Below, one piece after another: positions 47,028-55,417 of a stretch of DNA of 64,000 nt (position 1 is the stretch's first letter; every line of letters starts with the position of its first letter). The translations under genes and the position numbers were made by a program. The DNA lies in the NCBI RefSeq assembly GCF_018861005.1, contig NZ_JAHKQL010000008.1, positions 62,001 through 126,000 of the forward strand, read 5' to 3'. Origin of the DNA: Polaribacter vadi. Lineage in GTDB: Bacteria; Bacteroidota; Bacteroidia; Flavobacteriales; Flavobacteriaceae. Under the pieces are notes generated by a model. That model was not told the DNA's origin. It searched no databases and saw only the letters and a program-made list of their open reading frames with translations.

Positions 47028-47885
47028 GTGCAAAATCAACACGCAAAAAATTTATCCATTTTACTTTTAGCAACGCTATTTGTAAGTACTTCTGGTGTTT
47101 TAGGCAGGTATATAGCAATGCCAGCAGAAGCCATTATTTTATGTAGGGCTTTTATAGCATCAATTTTAATGTTTGTTTTTTGTAAATACAAAAAAGTAGA
47201 TTTTAAAATAAAAACAACAAAAGATAAAATTTCTTTTTTAATAGGTGGTTTTTTAATGGGTGCACATTGGGTAACTTATTTTTACGCATTAAAACTCTCT
47301 AATGTTGCACTGGGCATGTTATCTATTTATACTTTTCCTGTAATTACAGCTTTTATAGAACCTTTTATTAGTAAAAAAAGAATAAACATAGTGCATATTT
47401 TTTTAGCTATTTTAGTTTTAATTGGAGTCTATATTTTAGTGCCAGAATTTTCCTTAGAAAACAATGAATTAAAAGGGATTTTATTCGGAATACTTTCTGC
47501 CTTCTTTTATGCGCTTAGAAATTTAATGGTAAAAAAAGAAGTTACAAAATACGATAGCAGTCTACTAATGTACTATCAAATGATTGTAGTTACTGTTTTA
47601 TTAATACCTACTTTATTTTTTAGTGATTTTTCTAATGCAGTCAATCAACTACCTTTATTACTATTGGTAGCTTTATTAACTACAGCTATTGGACATACTT
47701 TAATGGTAAAGTCTTTAAAGCATTTTTCTGCAACAACAACTAGTATTATTAGCAGTGTACAACCAATTTTTGGTATAATAATGGCCTACCTGTTTGTGAA
47801 TGAAATACCTAGTTTTAATACTTTTATTGGTGGTTGTTTAATATTATCTACAGTAATTATAGAAAGCTTTAGAAGTAGAAAATAA
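47028..47885 (+). CDS. EamA/DMT-family transporter
   Basis: 285 residues, GTG start. Ten predicted transmembrane helices in two EamA repeats, with motifs FLMGAHWVTYFYALKLSNVALGM and PVITAFIEPFI in the first half and FFYALRNLMVKK and TTTSIISSVQPIFGIIMAY in the second. It likely exports a small metabolite such as an amino acid or nucleoside; the substrate is unknown. It follows the MG2-like gene by 18 bp and may be co-transcribed. Confidence 0.9.
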   Translation: MQNQHAKNLSILLLATLFVSTSGVLGRYIAMPAEAIILCRAFIASILMFVFCKYKKVDFKIKTTKDKISFLIGGFLMGAHWVTYFYALKLSNVALGMLSIYTFPVITAFIEPFISKKRINIVHIFLAILVLIGVYILVPEFSLENNELKGILFGILSAFFYALRNLMVKKEVTKYDSSLLMYYQMIVVTVLLIPTLFFSDFSNAVNQLPLLLLVALLTTAIGHTLMVKSLKHFSATTTSIISSVQPIFGIIMAYLFVNEIPSFNTFIGGCLILSTVIIESFRSRK

Positions 47886-48014
47886 TTTTTACTTTTTTTT
47901 TGATGTCAATCAATAATGTAATTTTCGTTTTATATTTCAACTTTTTTTATTGTTCATGCAATTAATCACCATAAATATTGGTGCTTGGTAAGGCCAAAAA
48001 TATATTCAAGAAAG

Positions 48015-48047
48015 AAAGGTGTAAGATTTGTTTTTACACCTTTTTTT
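48015..48047 (+). terminator. Terminator after the EamA gene
   Basis: Stem AAAGGTGTAA / TTACACCTTT with a nine-base loop, then T run. It is positioned to end the mfd/MG2/EamA transcript. Confidence 0.8.
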
Positions 48048-48101
48048 GTTTTTAAAGAATCTAGTTATTATGTTTTTAGTAAAAAAGCCAACAAACAAGT
48101 T

Positions 48102-48178
48102 TAGCCCTGATTGAACGACTTGTTTGAGCTCTTTTTGTTATTCACAAAAAAGCGAGTAGTGAAAGCAGGAAATAGCTA
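48102..48178 (+). ncRNA. Structured intergenic element, possibly Flavo-1-like RNA
   Basis: The ends pair (TAGC with GCTA; CCTG at 48106-48109 with CAGG at 48166-48169). Inside, a second stem joins CTCTTTTTG with CAAAAAAGCGAG. Conserved-looking bases (TAGCCCTGATTGAACG and GAAAGCAGGAAATAGCT) recall a repeated structured element I associate with flavobacterial intergenic regions, possibly the Flavo-1 motif. The structure is seen in the sequence; the family name is from memory and unchecked. Confidence 0.5.
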
Positions 48179-48208
48179 CAAAAAGAGAATATTTTTATAC
48201 TGATGCTA

Positions 48209-48934
48209 TTAGTTTCTACCTTTTTCATTAGGATATAATCCTGGCAAATTATCACTCTGAAAATAAGCTTTGGTATCGATATTTATGGCAGTAATTTTAC
48301 CTTTAAATGCAGCTCCAGTATCTATATTCCAAAGATTTGCAATGTTTACTGGTGTAGGTATTCCGTAATTTGTAGTTGGTGTGTGGCCAATATAAATTTC
48401 TTTATAATGTTGCAACCTTTTAGGATAAAATGAGGTGTCTTTAGCAATATTTTTATCCATAGAAACAGCCATTTCCCACAAAGTTCTGTCTAAGCAAAAT
48501 GTTTTCTGAAAAGGTTCTTTTTCTACACCATGCATAGATGTAAAACCTGCATGTAAAAAAAGTCTGTTATTGTTATCTAAATAATACATTTTGGCATTTT
48601 CGAAAAAAGCAATATGCTCCTTTTTTTCTGCTATAGAAAAATCGTGGTAACTCTCCATAGTTTCTTTGCCTCCATGCATATACCAAGAAGGGTTTACAGT
48701 ATCGTTTTTTAGCCAATCTTCGCACCAAACATCATGATTCCCTTTTATAAAAATACAGTCTATTTTATTGGATAAATCGATTAAAGTATCCACAACTTGT
48801 GCAGATTCACTCCAGCCATCTACATAATCTCCCATAAAGATAATTTTATCTCCGTCTTTAAGTTCTAATTGATTTAGTACTTGGGTAAGTGCTTTTAAAC
48901 CTCCATGAATATCTCCAATTGCAAATGTTCTCAT
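48209..48934 (-). CDS. Metallophosphoesterase (PrpA-like phosphatase)
   Basis: 241 residues, no signal peptide. PPP-family motifs: GDIHGG (residues 7-12), GDYVDGW, GNHDVW, HAGF and IGHTPTTNYG supply the Asp, His and Asn ligands of a two-metal site. It acts on phosphoproteins or nucleotides such as Ap4A in related proteins; the substrate here is unknown. It is monocistronic, with a -7 box TAGTTTTG at 48953-48960. Confidence 0.92.
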   Translation of the reverse strand: MRTFAIGDIHGGLKALTQVLNQLELKDGDKIIFMGDYVDGWSESAQVVDTLIDLSNKIDCIFIKGNHDVWCEDWLKNDTVNPSWYMHGGKETMESYHDFSIAEKKEHIAFFENAKMYYLDNNNRLFLHAGFTSMHGVEKEPFQKTFCLDRTLWEMAVSMDKNIAKDTSFYPKRLQHYKEIYIGHTPTTNYGIPTPVNIANLWNIDTGAAFKGKITAINIDTKAYFQSDNLPGLYPNEKGRN

Positions 48935-48952
48935 TGTATTTTTTTAATTGAA

Positions 48953-48960
48953 CAAAACTA
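48953..48960 (-). promoter_or_regulatory. -7 box of the phosphoesterase gene
   Basis: On the minus strand TAGTTTTG matches TAnnTTTG, ending 18 bases before the ATG. Confidence 0.5.
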
Positions 48961-49003
48961 ACTTGTTTTTGCTAAAACTAAAATAATTGACATTAAATTA
49001 TTA

Positions 49004-50281
49004 TTAAAAATACTGTCCAATTCCGAAAACCAAACCTCCTTTAGATTGACCTCTATGATTTATAACACTAAAACCATAATCGATTCTAAAGGTTGCATTG
49101 TATATTTTTTTACTGATAAAACGTAAACCAACTCCTGAATAAATTCTGATAATTTCGCTTCTAAAAAAGTCATTAAATTCACCTCCTGGATCTCTCCAAG
49201 AACCAAAATCTGTAAAAACATTAGTTTGTATTGCCAACCATTTTTTGTCGTAAACTGTGTGTCTGTATTCTGTGTTTAGCACAAAAATACCTGTACCTCT
49301 ATCTACCAAAATTCCTACACCTCTTAAGTTTAAATTATTATCTACTGCAAATGGAGCAAATGGCGTGTTTTCGTTAGATGCTAAGCCAAAACGTAACCTG
49401 TTTGCCCAATTACCTTTTTCTTTTATTCTTTTAAAATAAAAAAAATCATTCCAAAAAATATAAAAATCGTTTTGAAAGTCGTTTTCTGTAATTACATATT
49501 GTGCGTATAAAATACTTTTAAAACCACTTATGTATTGATAAAAATAGTCTAAACTATCAAAAGAATACACCATTTTAAGCAAAGCTTTGTTTAAGTCCAA
49601 TTTTTGCGGAATTGCTGGATCTGTGGCTCCTGATAAATATTGATATTTTTCTTTAAATAAGTTTACACCAAAATTAATTTCATGTTTTAGGTTAATTTGA
49701 TACAAGCCCAAGGCTTCTACAGAAATATTATTGTAAAGATAATTAGCAGATTGATTTTTAAAATAAAGCGGTTCTTCGCTTTTCCAGTTTTGGTGATTTA
49801 GAGCCAAACCCCATTTTTTTGAAAACAGGTTTGGGGCTTTAAAATTGATGGCATAAGAATCGAAACCATTGTTTTGATAAAAGCCACCAAAAGTGATGTT
49901 TCTGCCTAAAAAATTATAATCGTACAAACCTAATTTATAGGAAAACTGATTGTTTGTGGCTGTCCATAGATTTATATTGGGTAAAATGGTATAATTTTCT
50001 TCGATGTAAATAAAAACATTATATAAGTTTTTATCTGAATAAAATACTTGATAATAAGCGTGACCAATTGCTGGTAATCGTTTTAAAAGAACAATATCTT
50101 TCTCTAAAGTAATTGAATCTAAAGGTTGCCCTTCTTTTGATGTTATGATTGATTTTAAAAAAGGAATATTCACCTTTTTTGCACCGTTAATTTTTAGAGA
50201 TACAATTTGTTTTTCTTGTGATAAAATAACTGCAGAGCATCCTAAAAAAAATAAAAAGAAGAGAAATTTTCTCAATGTCAT
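49004..50281 (-). CDS. BamA/Omp85-like outer-membrane protein with one POTRA domain
   Basis: 425 residues from ATG 50281 (MTLRKFLFFLFF); an ATG 42 bases upstream would add residues before an obvious signal peptide. After the signal (ends ILSQ) comes one POTRA-like domain (~25-105) and a surface-antigen barrel (~110-425) ending VFGIGQYF with a C-terminal Phe. The start overlaps the upstream lipoprotein stop in TAATG, so translation is coupled. It may assemble or export a specific outer-membrane or surface component. Confidence 0.83.
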   Translation of the reverse strand: MTLRKFLFFLFFLGCSAVILSQEKQIVSLKINGAKKVNIPFLKSIITSKEGQPLDSITLEKDIVLLKRLPAIGHAYYQVFYSDKNLYNVFIYIEENYTILPNINLWTATNNQFSYKLGLYDYNFLGRNITFGGFYQNNGFDSYAINFKAPNLFSKKWGLALNHQNWKSEEPLYFKNQSANYLYNNISVEALGLYQINLKHEINFGVNLFKEKYQYLSGATDPAIPQKLDLNKALLKMVYSFDSLDYFYQYISGFKSILYAQYVITENDFQNDFYIFWNDFFYFKRIKEKGNWANRLRFGLASNENTPFAPFAVDNNLNLRGVGILVDRGTGIFVLNTEYRHTVYDKKWLAIQTNVFTDFGSWRDPGGEFNDFFRSEIIRIYSGVGLRFISKKIYNATFRIDYGFSVINHRGQSKGGLVFGIGQYF

Positions 50282-51024
50282 TATTGGGCTATAAACGAAT
50301 TTTCTATCACCAAATTTACCCAATTATCTTCACTTACAGCCATAAGTGTAAAATTATACGTAGCATCTGCTACTAAATCTTCTGGTGTTGTTGTATTAAT
50401 ATTTAATACAACATTGCTTGTATCGTAAAATTGAAAATATTGATCGTAAGTATAAGTACCAGAAATAAATTCATCATCTTCATCAGAAATAACCTGAAAA
50501 TAAATGGCATTATCTGTGGTATCAAAGTCAGACCAAGTAAATTTTGGCATTAAACTTTCTGTTTGATCTATAGTTACCTCTTCTTCCCAAACTGTTGAAT
50601 TCGTATCATTTTTTAAACGAATAGGATTCGATTTATGTAATTTACCATCTGTTAAATACGTAACAATACACCAAGCTTCTTCTGAATCTGATCTAGTAAA
50701 CTGTTGTAGTTTTCCGCCAAAAACATCGCTAGAAGTTAAGGCTTCTCTTCTGTAATTGGAAAAATCATTTTCATCTACATCTGTAGCTTCTGTTTCGTAA
50801 TACCTAATATCTGTAGCTCCATCTATAGGATAATAAAAAATATAGGTTGTACTTGTACTACCATCTGCACTTGCTGCACATGCAATTACTTCATCTAATT
50901 CTCTACCAGAATTGACATTAATATATTCTTCTAAGTTTCTTGGTGTTGTAATATCATTATCTTCTGAACAAGAAAATAAAAAGGATATCGTTATAAGAAG
51001 AAAAAGAAGATATTTTAATTTCAT
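50281..51024 (-). CDS. Surface lipoprotein coupled to the BamA-like gene
   Basis: 247 residues. Lipobox FLFSC, Cys19 followed by SEDND, an acidic surface-export type of signal. The mature protein is acidic and strand-rich (STTYIFYYPIDGATDIRYY, EVTIDQTESLMPKFTW). I do not recognise the family. TAATG coupling with the BamA-like barrel suggests that the two work together, for example as a barrel and its surface lipoprotein. It lies 9 bp after the universal stress protein gene. Confidence 0.78.
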   Translation of the reverse strand: MKLKYLLFLLITISFLFSCSEDNDITTPRNLEEYINVNSGRELDEVIACAASADGSTSTTYIFYYPIDGATDIRYYETEATDVDENDFSNYRREALTSSDVFGGKLQQFTRSDSEEAWCIVTYLTDGKLHKSNPIRLKNDTNSTVWEEEVTIDQTESLMPKFTWSDFDTTDNAIYFQVISDEDDEFISGTYTYDQYFQFYDTSNVVLNINTTTPEDLVADATYNFTLMAVSEDNWVNLVIENSFIAQ

Positions 51025-51033
51025 AAAAAAAAT

Positions 51034-51867
51034 TTAGATTTTAAAGGTCATAATTGGTAATGTTGCATGATTAGAAACATCTTCTGAAATACTACCAGAA
51101 AAAAGATGCGCTAAACCAGTTCTACCATGTGTAATTAATGTAATTAAATCTGCACCTGCAGCATTAGAATAATTTAAAACTCCTTGTTCTATAGACTTTG
51201 CACAAACAATATTAACATTTATTAAACGATCTATATTACCCTCTGCTTTGATTAAAAAATTATTTGCTAAAGCATCCATTTCTGGAGTAGTTTTAAAATC
51301 TTCGTTGGGTAAATTTACATATATTAAATGTTTTTTTGCATTTAAAAAATCTAAAGTAGCTAGCATGTTTTTATACGCTGGTATAGATTCTTCAGAAAAA
51401 TCTGTTGCAAAAACTATATTTTTAAAGTTAACATCATTCAATTCATTTTTAATAACTAGAACTGGCACTTCAGAATGTCTTATAACTTTTTCTGTATTAG
51501 AGCCCGTAAAAAACTCTTTTAACCCAGTTGCACCATGAGAACCCATAATAATTAAATCTGCTTTTACTTCTTTAGCAATATCATTTATTTCGCTAAAAAC
51601 TTTAAAATGTTTAACAATAGGTACAACCTTTATGTCTTTTAAAAAGTCTTTTTGTAAAAATTTTTCAAACTTTTTTTCTGCTAATTTTAAAAAGTAAACT
51701 GCTTTTTCTTTACTAAAATCTGGACTTTGAGATAAGTTAACTTCATTTAAGTCTAACATATGTAAAGCATAAATAACAATATCTGTTTTTTTTGCAAATA
51801 GTGCTGCAGCTTTTAAAGCATATTCTGAGTGATTTGAGAAATCTATTGGTACAATAATTTTTTTCAT
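51034..51867 (-). CDS. Tandem-domain universal stress protein
   Basis: 277 residues with two UspA domains (~1-140 and ~145-277). The ATP-binding signature GSHGATGLKEFFTGSNTEKV is seen in the first, and THGRTGLAHLFSGSISEDV in the second. It is cytoplasmic and probably nucleotide-binding. The lipoprotein and BamA-like genes follow closely, so the three may be one operon. Confidence 0.93.
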   Translation of the reverse strand: MKKIIVPIDFSNHSEYALKAAALFAKKTDIVIYALHMLDLNEVNLSQSPDFSKEKAVYFLKLAEKKFEKFLQKDFLKDIKVVPIVKHFKVFSEINDIAKEVKADLIIMGSHGATGLKEFFTGSNTEKVIRHSEVPVLVIKNELNDVNFKNIVFATDFSEESIPAYKNMLATLDFLNAKKHLIYVNLPNEDFKTTPEMDALANNFLIKAEGNIDRLINVNIVCAKSIEQGVLNYSNAAGADLITLITHGRTGLAHLFSGSISEDVSNHATLPIMTFKI

Positions 51868-51946
51868 GATTATCTGTTTTTAATTAATATTACAAATATA
51901 GATTTGATACACATCTTATTTCAAGATATTTATCATCTTTTAAAAA

Positions 51947-52948
51947 TTATTTATGAAATAGCTTTCTTAAAAGCTCTTCTGCTGGTTTGTTTTGAGGTGT
52001 AAACCTATTATTTTCTAGTCCACCCACTTTATCATGCCTATGAAACCATTTCCAGACAAAACCACCTGCAAACCAATCTTCTTTCCAAAACTGATTGTGT
52101 ATAGCTTGTAAACCATTGGCTTGTGCTTCTAAATTTACACTGCCTTGCATTCTATTAAATTCCCAAGGTCGTCTGCCAGTAAAATCTACACTTCTATAAC
52201 CAAACTCTGTAAATAAAACAGGCTTATTATTTTTTTGTTGAACTCTACTAATTTCTTCTTTGTGAGTTTTCCATCCTAACTCAAAATCGGCTACAGTTGG
52301 TGATTTTTTTTCTGATAAAGGAAAATAAGCATCAATACCTATAAAATCTAATTCTTGCCAAAAAGGCAATCTTTTATACTCATCCCAATTTGCAGCATAA
52401 GTTAACTTACCTTTATAAACTTCTCTGATTTCTATAATTAATTGCTGCCAATATTCTGGTCTGTTCACCACAAATTCTTCTAACTCTGTACCTATACAAA
52501 GAATTTCTGCATTAATATTTTCGGCTGCTTTAGCATAAGTTAAAATATAATTTCTGTAAGAATTTTCTAGAATTACCCAGTTTTCTTCAGAATTTGCTTT
52601 TAAATCGCCAGTAAAACCACCTCTTCTCAACCATAAATGAGGCTTTATCATAATTTTAACCCCTACTTTTTTAAACTCTTTAGCATATTGAAACAAGCCA
52701 TTTTCTGATTCGCCAAACCATTCTCTGTTTGTGTTGAATTCAATTTTTGGAATTTCGATATTTCGAATAAAACTGTAGGGCATTAAGGCAACAAAATTAC
52801 CTTTCGTTTTTAAAACAGGTTTTATATGATTAATGTTTATAGAATCTCTTGACGCTACAAAACTTAAACCGTTTATTTTTTTTGATTGACTTGTACAAGA
52901 TAATTGTAAAAATACAATAGCTACTAAAAAGAGAATTTTTGTTTTCAT
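51947..52948 (-). CDS. Glycoside hydrolase lipoprotein (GH113-like)
   Basis: 333 residues. Lipobox LQLSC, Cys18. A TIM-barrel clan-A hydrolase covers ~30-333: IKPHLWLRRGG, CIGTELEEF (probable acid/base Glu), FIGIDAYFPLS and FTEFGYRS (probable nucleophile Glu). The sequence is most like GH113 beta-mannanases, though substrate is not proven. It follows the outer-membrane protein gene by 26 bp, which suggests envelope or extracellular polysaccharide processing. Confidence 0.87.
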   Translation of the reverse strand: MKTKILFLVAIVFLQLSCTSQSKKINGLSFVASRDSININHIKPVLKTKGNFVALMPYSFIRNIEIPKIEFNTNREWFGESENGLFQYAKEFKKVGVKIMIKPHLWLRRGGFTGDLKANSEENWVILENSYRNYILTYAKAAENINAEILCIGTELEEFVVNRPEYWQQLIIEIREVYKGKLTYAANWDEYKRLPFWQELDFIGIDAYFPLSEKKSPTVADFELGWKTHKEEISRVQQKNNKPVLFTEFGYRSVDFTGRRPWEFNRMQGSVNLEAQANGLQAIHNQFWKEDWFAGGFVWKWFHRHDKVGGLENNRFTPQNKPAEELLRKLFHK

Positions 52949-52974
52949 AAATCCCTTAAAAATAGTTCTTTTTG

Positions 52975-53844
52975 CTAAAACAATACTCTTAAACCAATGT
53001 TAAAACTTTGTCCTAAACCAGTATCTGTACCTCTAACAAATTTACTGTACAAAACCTCTAAATTTAAAGTGTTCGTTAATTGATATTTACCTCCAAAACC
53101 TACTGAAGAAAAATCTTGAGTAAAATCTCCAAAACGTTGGTAATGTTGTACAAAACCTAAAATTGTAGATTTATCACTAGGAAAATAACTCATAAATAAT
53201 CCTGGTGCTAACACAAAAGTTTTATCAGCAAAACTGGCATCATCACCAAAATTATATTCTGTATTTAATTCGGTAAATAATTGCCAATTACCACTTGGTA
53301 ATGTATAATCATAAAAAAAACGGTTCTGAAAAGTGTAAGCTGTTTGATCTAAATAAACACCATTTGCATCAGTTTCGTTCTCTATTAAAGGTATATGAAA
53401 AGCACTTTGAATAGAAAAATTACCAATACTTTGAATAGGCTGCCATTTTAATGCTGGGGCAAAAGAAGATAAACCATTTCTAGAGCTATTGTCATCAGCA
53501 AAACTAAAAACAGAAGTAGCACTTTTATCATTAATTGTATTAGACCTATACTCTAAAAGCAAACCTATATTTAATCTATTATTATCAGAAATACCTGTAA
53601 AAATATCTACAGTAGATGTAAAATAAGTTTCTCTTGCTTTGTCTGTCTTTACGCCATTATTAGTGGCTTTAGTTTCTGTATATAAGTTGTTAAAAAACTT
53701 AACATCCCACTGACCTTTATCTAATAATTTAGATGGTGTATAAGTTTGAATATTACTCTTAGTATCTTCCTTTTCTTGTGCTAAAGCATTTACATTAATA
53801 ATTAAAACTAAGGCAACTAAAATTTTTAAATAATGATTTTTCAT
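52975..53844 (-). CDS. Outer-membrane protein of unknown function
   Basis: 289 residues. Signal peptide ends VNALAQE. The mature protein has many amphipathic strands with long polar turns and ends QSFNIGLRVLF, a Phe-terminated barrel signature. It resembles transporter-like barrels of Bacteroidota, without a defined substrate. It is the first gene of a probable operon with the GH113-like hydrolase 26 bp downstream. Confidence 0.78.
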   Translation of the reverse strand: MKNHYLKILVALVLIINVNALAQEKEDTKSNIQTYTPSKLLDKGQWDVKFFNNLYTETKATNNGVKTDKARETYFTSTVDIFTGISDNNRLNIGLLLEYRSNTINDKSATSVFSFADDNSSRNGLSSFAPALKWQPIQSIGNFSIQSAFHIPLIENETDANGVYLDQTAYTFQNRFFYDYTLPSGNWQLFTELNTEYNFGDDASFADKTFVLAPGLFMSYFPSDKSTILGFVQHYQRFGDFTQDFSSVGFGGKYQLTNTLNLEVLYSKFVRGTDTGLGQSFNIGLRVLF

Positions 53845-54020
53845 ATTGGTTGATTTTATTTTTAAACTTTTTTGTATTTAATTACAACATAGGTCTTATC
53901 ATTTTTTAATTACTTACAATTTTAATTTCACAACTTTTATTTATATTAATTCTAAATTACTAAGAAGTTTTAAGTTCTTAACTTTAGCTTCGACATAAAC
54001 CAAGAATTAATCATCTAACT

Positions 54021-55370
54021 ATGGAACACATTGTTATTATTGGAAATGGAATATCTGGAGTTACAGCTGCCAGACATATCAGAAAAAATTCTGATAAAAA
54101 AATTACCATTATTTCTGCAGAGACCAAATATTTCTTTTCTAGAACTGCATTAATGTATGTTTATATGGGGCATATGAAATTTGAACACACTCAGCCTTAT
54201 GAAAATTGGTTTTGGGACAAAAATAACATCAACCTAAAAAGTGGTTTTGTTTCTAAAATTAATACAGATGATAAAATCTTAGAATTTAAAGATACTTCTA
54301 CACTTTCTTATGATAAATTAATCATTGCAACTGGTTCTAAACCGAATAAATTTGGTTGGCCAGGCCAAGATTTAGATGGTGTTTTGGGCATGTATCATAA
54401 ACAAGATTTAGAGAATCTAGAAAAATTTGCACCTAATAATAAAGTTTGTAAAAGAGCTGTAATAGTTGGTGGTGGATTAATAGGCATTGAATTGGCAGAA
54501 ATGCTAAGAAGCAGAAAAATACCTGTTACATTTCTAGTAAGAGAAGCTAGTTTTTGGAACGGAGTTTTACCTGCTCAAGAATCTGAATTGATTAACAAAC
54601 ACATTGCAGCACATCATATAGACTTACGATTGAGTACCAATTTAAAAGAAATAAAATCTGATGAAAATGGTAAAGTTAAATCGATAATTATTGAAGAAAC
54701 TGGCGAAGAAATCCCTTGTAATGTTGTTGGTTTAACAGCTGGTGTAACACCAAATATCGATTTTTTAAAAGACTCAGGAATTGAAACTAAAAGAGGTGTT
54801 TTAGTAAATCGTTTTTTAGAAACTAATATTACTGATGTTTATGCAATTGGTGATTGTGCAGAACAACATGAAGCTATAGGCCAAAGAAGAAATATTGAGG
54901 CTGTTTGGTATACAGGTAGAATGATGGGAGAAACTTTAGCACAAACAATTTGTAACAAAAAAACAGCATACAAACCTGGTCATTGGTTTAATTCTGCAAA
55001 ATTCTTAGATATAGAATACCAAACTTATGGATGGGTTTTTAGTGAAAGAAATAAACAAGAAAATGAAGCTTATTTTCAATGGCAACATCCAAAAGAAAAT
55101 ATTTGTATTACCATTTCTTATGATAAAAACAGTACTAAATTTTTGGGGATAAATACTTTCGGAATTCGAATGCGACACGAAATTTTTGATAAATGGTTGT
55201 CAGAAAACCAATCAATTGAACACGTTTTAGAATATTTAAAGGATGCCAATTTTGATCCTGAATTTTACAAATTGTATGAAGCTGAAATTGTGGCAAAATT
55301 CAATCAAGAAAACAACACAAACATTCAAGTAAAAAAGAAAAGTTGGAAACGAATTTTCTCAAAAGCATAA
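54021..55370 (+). CDS. FAD/NAD(P)-dependent oxidoreductase (rubredoxin/nitrite-reductase-like)
   Basis: 449 residues. FAD-binding IIGNGISGVTAARHI (residues 5-19), central NAD(P)-binding VIVGGGLIGIELAEML, and VYAIGDCAE near ~282, typical of the pyridine nucleotide-disulfide reductase fold. No redox-active CxxxxC is seen, so it resembles rubredoxin or ferredoxin reductases more than disulfide reductases. It forms an operon with the iron-sulfur membrane protein 47 bp downstream and may feed electrons to it. A near -7 box (TAACTTTA) lies at about 53980. Confidence 0.9.
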   Translation: MEHIVIIGNGISGVTAARHIRKNSDKKITIISAETKYFFSRTALMYVYMGHMKFEHTQPYENWFWDKNNINLKSGFVSKINTDDKILEFKDTSTLSYDKLIIATGSKPNKFGWPGQDLDGVLGMYHKQDLENLEKFAPNNKVCKRAVIVGGGLIGIELAEMLRSRKIPVTFLVREASFWNGVLPAQESELINKHIAAHHIDLRLSTNLKEIKSDENGKVKSIIIEETGEEIPCNVVGLTAGVTPNIDFLKDSGIETKRGVLVNRFLETNITDVYAIGDCAEQHEAIGQRRNIEAVWYTGRMMGETLAQTICNKKTAYKPGHWFNSAKFLDIEYQTYGWVFSERNKQENEAYFQWQHPKENICITISYDKNSTKFLGINTFGIRMRHEIFDKWLSENQSIEHVLEYLKDANFDPEFYKLYEAEIVAKFNQENNTNIQVKKKSWKRIFSKA

Positions 55371-55417
55371 CAAAAGAAAAAATTAATTCATCCAACTAAC
55401 ATCATAAAATCATCATT

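Larger units (their letters stand above)
47886..48208. other. 323-bp gene-free region with terminator and structured element
   Basis: Between converging genes. It holds a terminator at 48015-48047 and a larger structured element at 48102-48178, listed separately. The left third has a minor hairpin (CACC-ataaatatt-GGTG at about 47968-47984) and an 11-codon ATG frame that I do not regard as a gene. Confidence 0.6.

Noticed and set aside
47957..47992. Eleven-codon ATG frame (MQLITINIGAW) in the intergenic region
   Set aside because: Too short, no coupling to a downstream gene and no known leader-peptide pattern.
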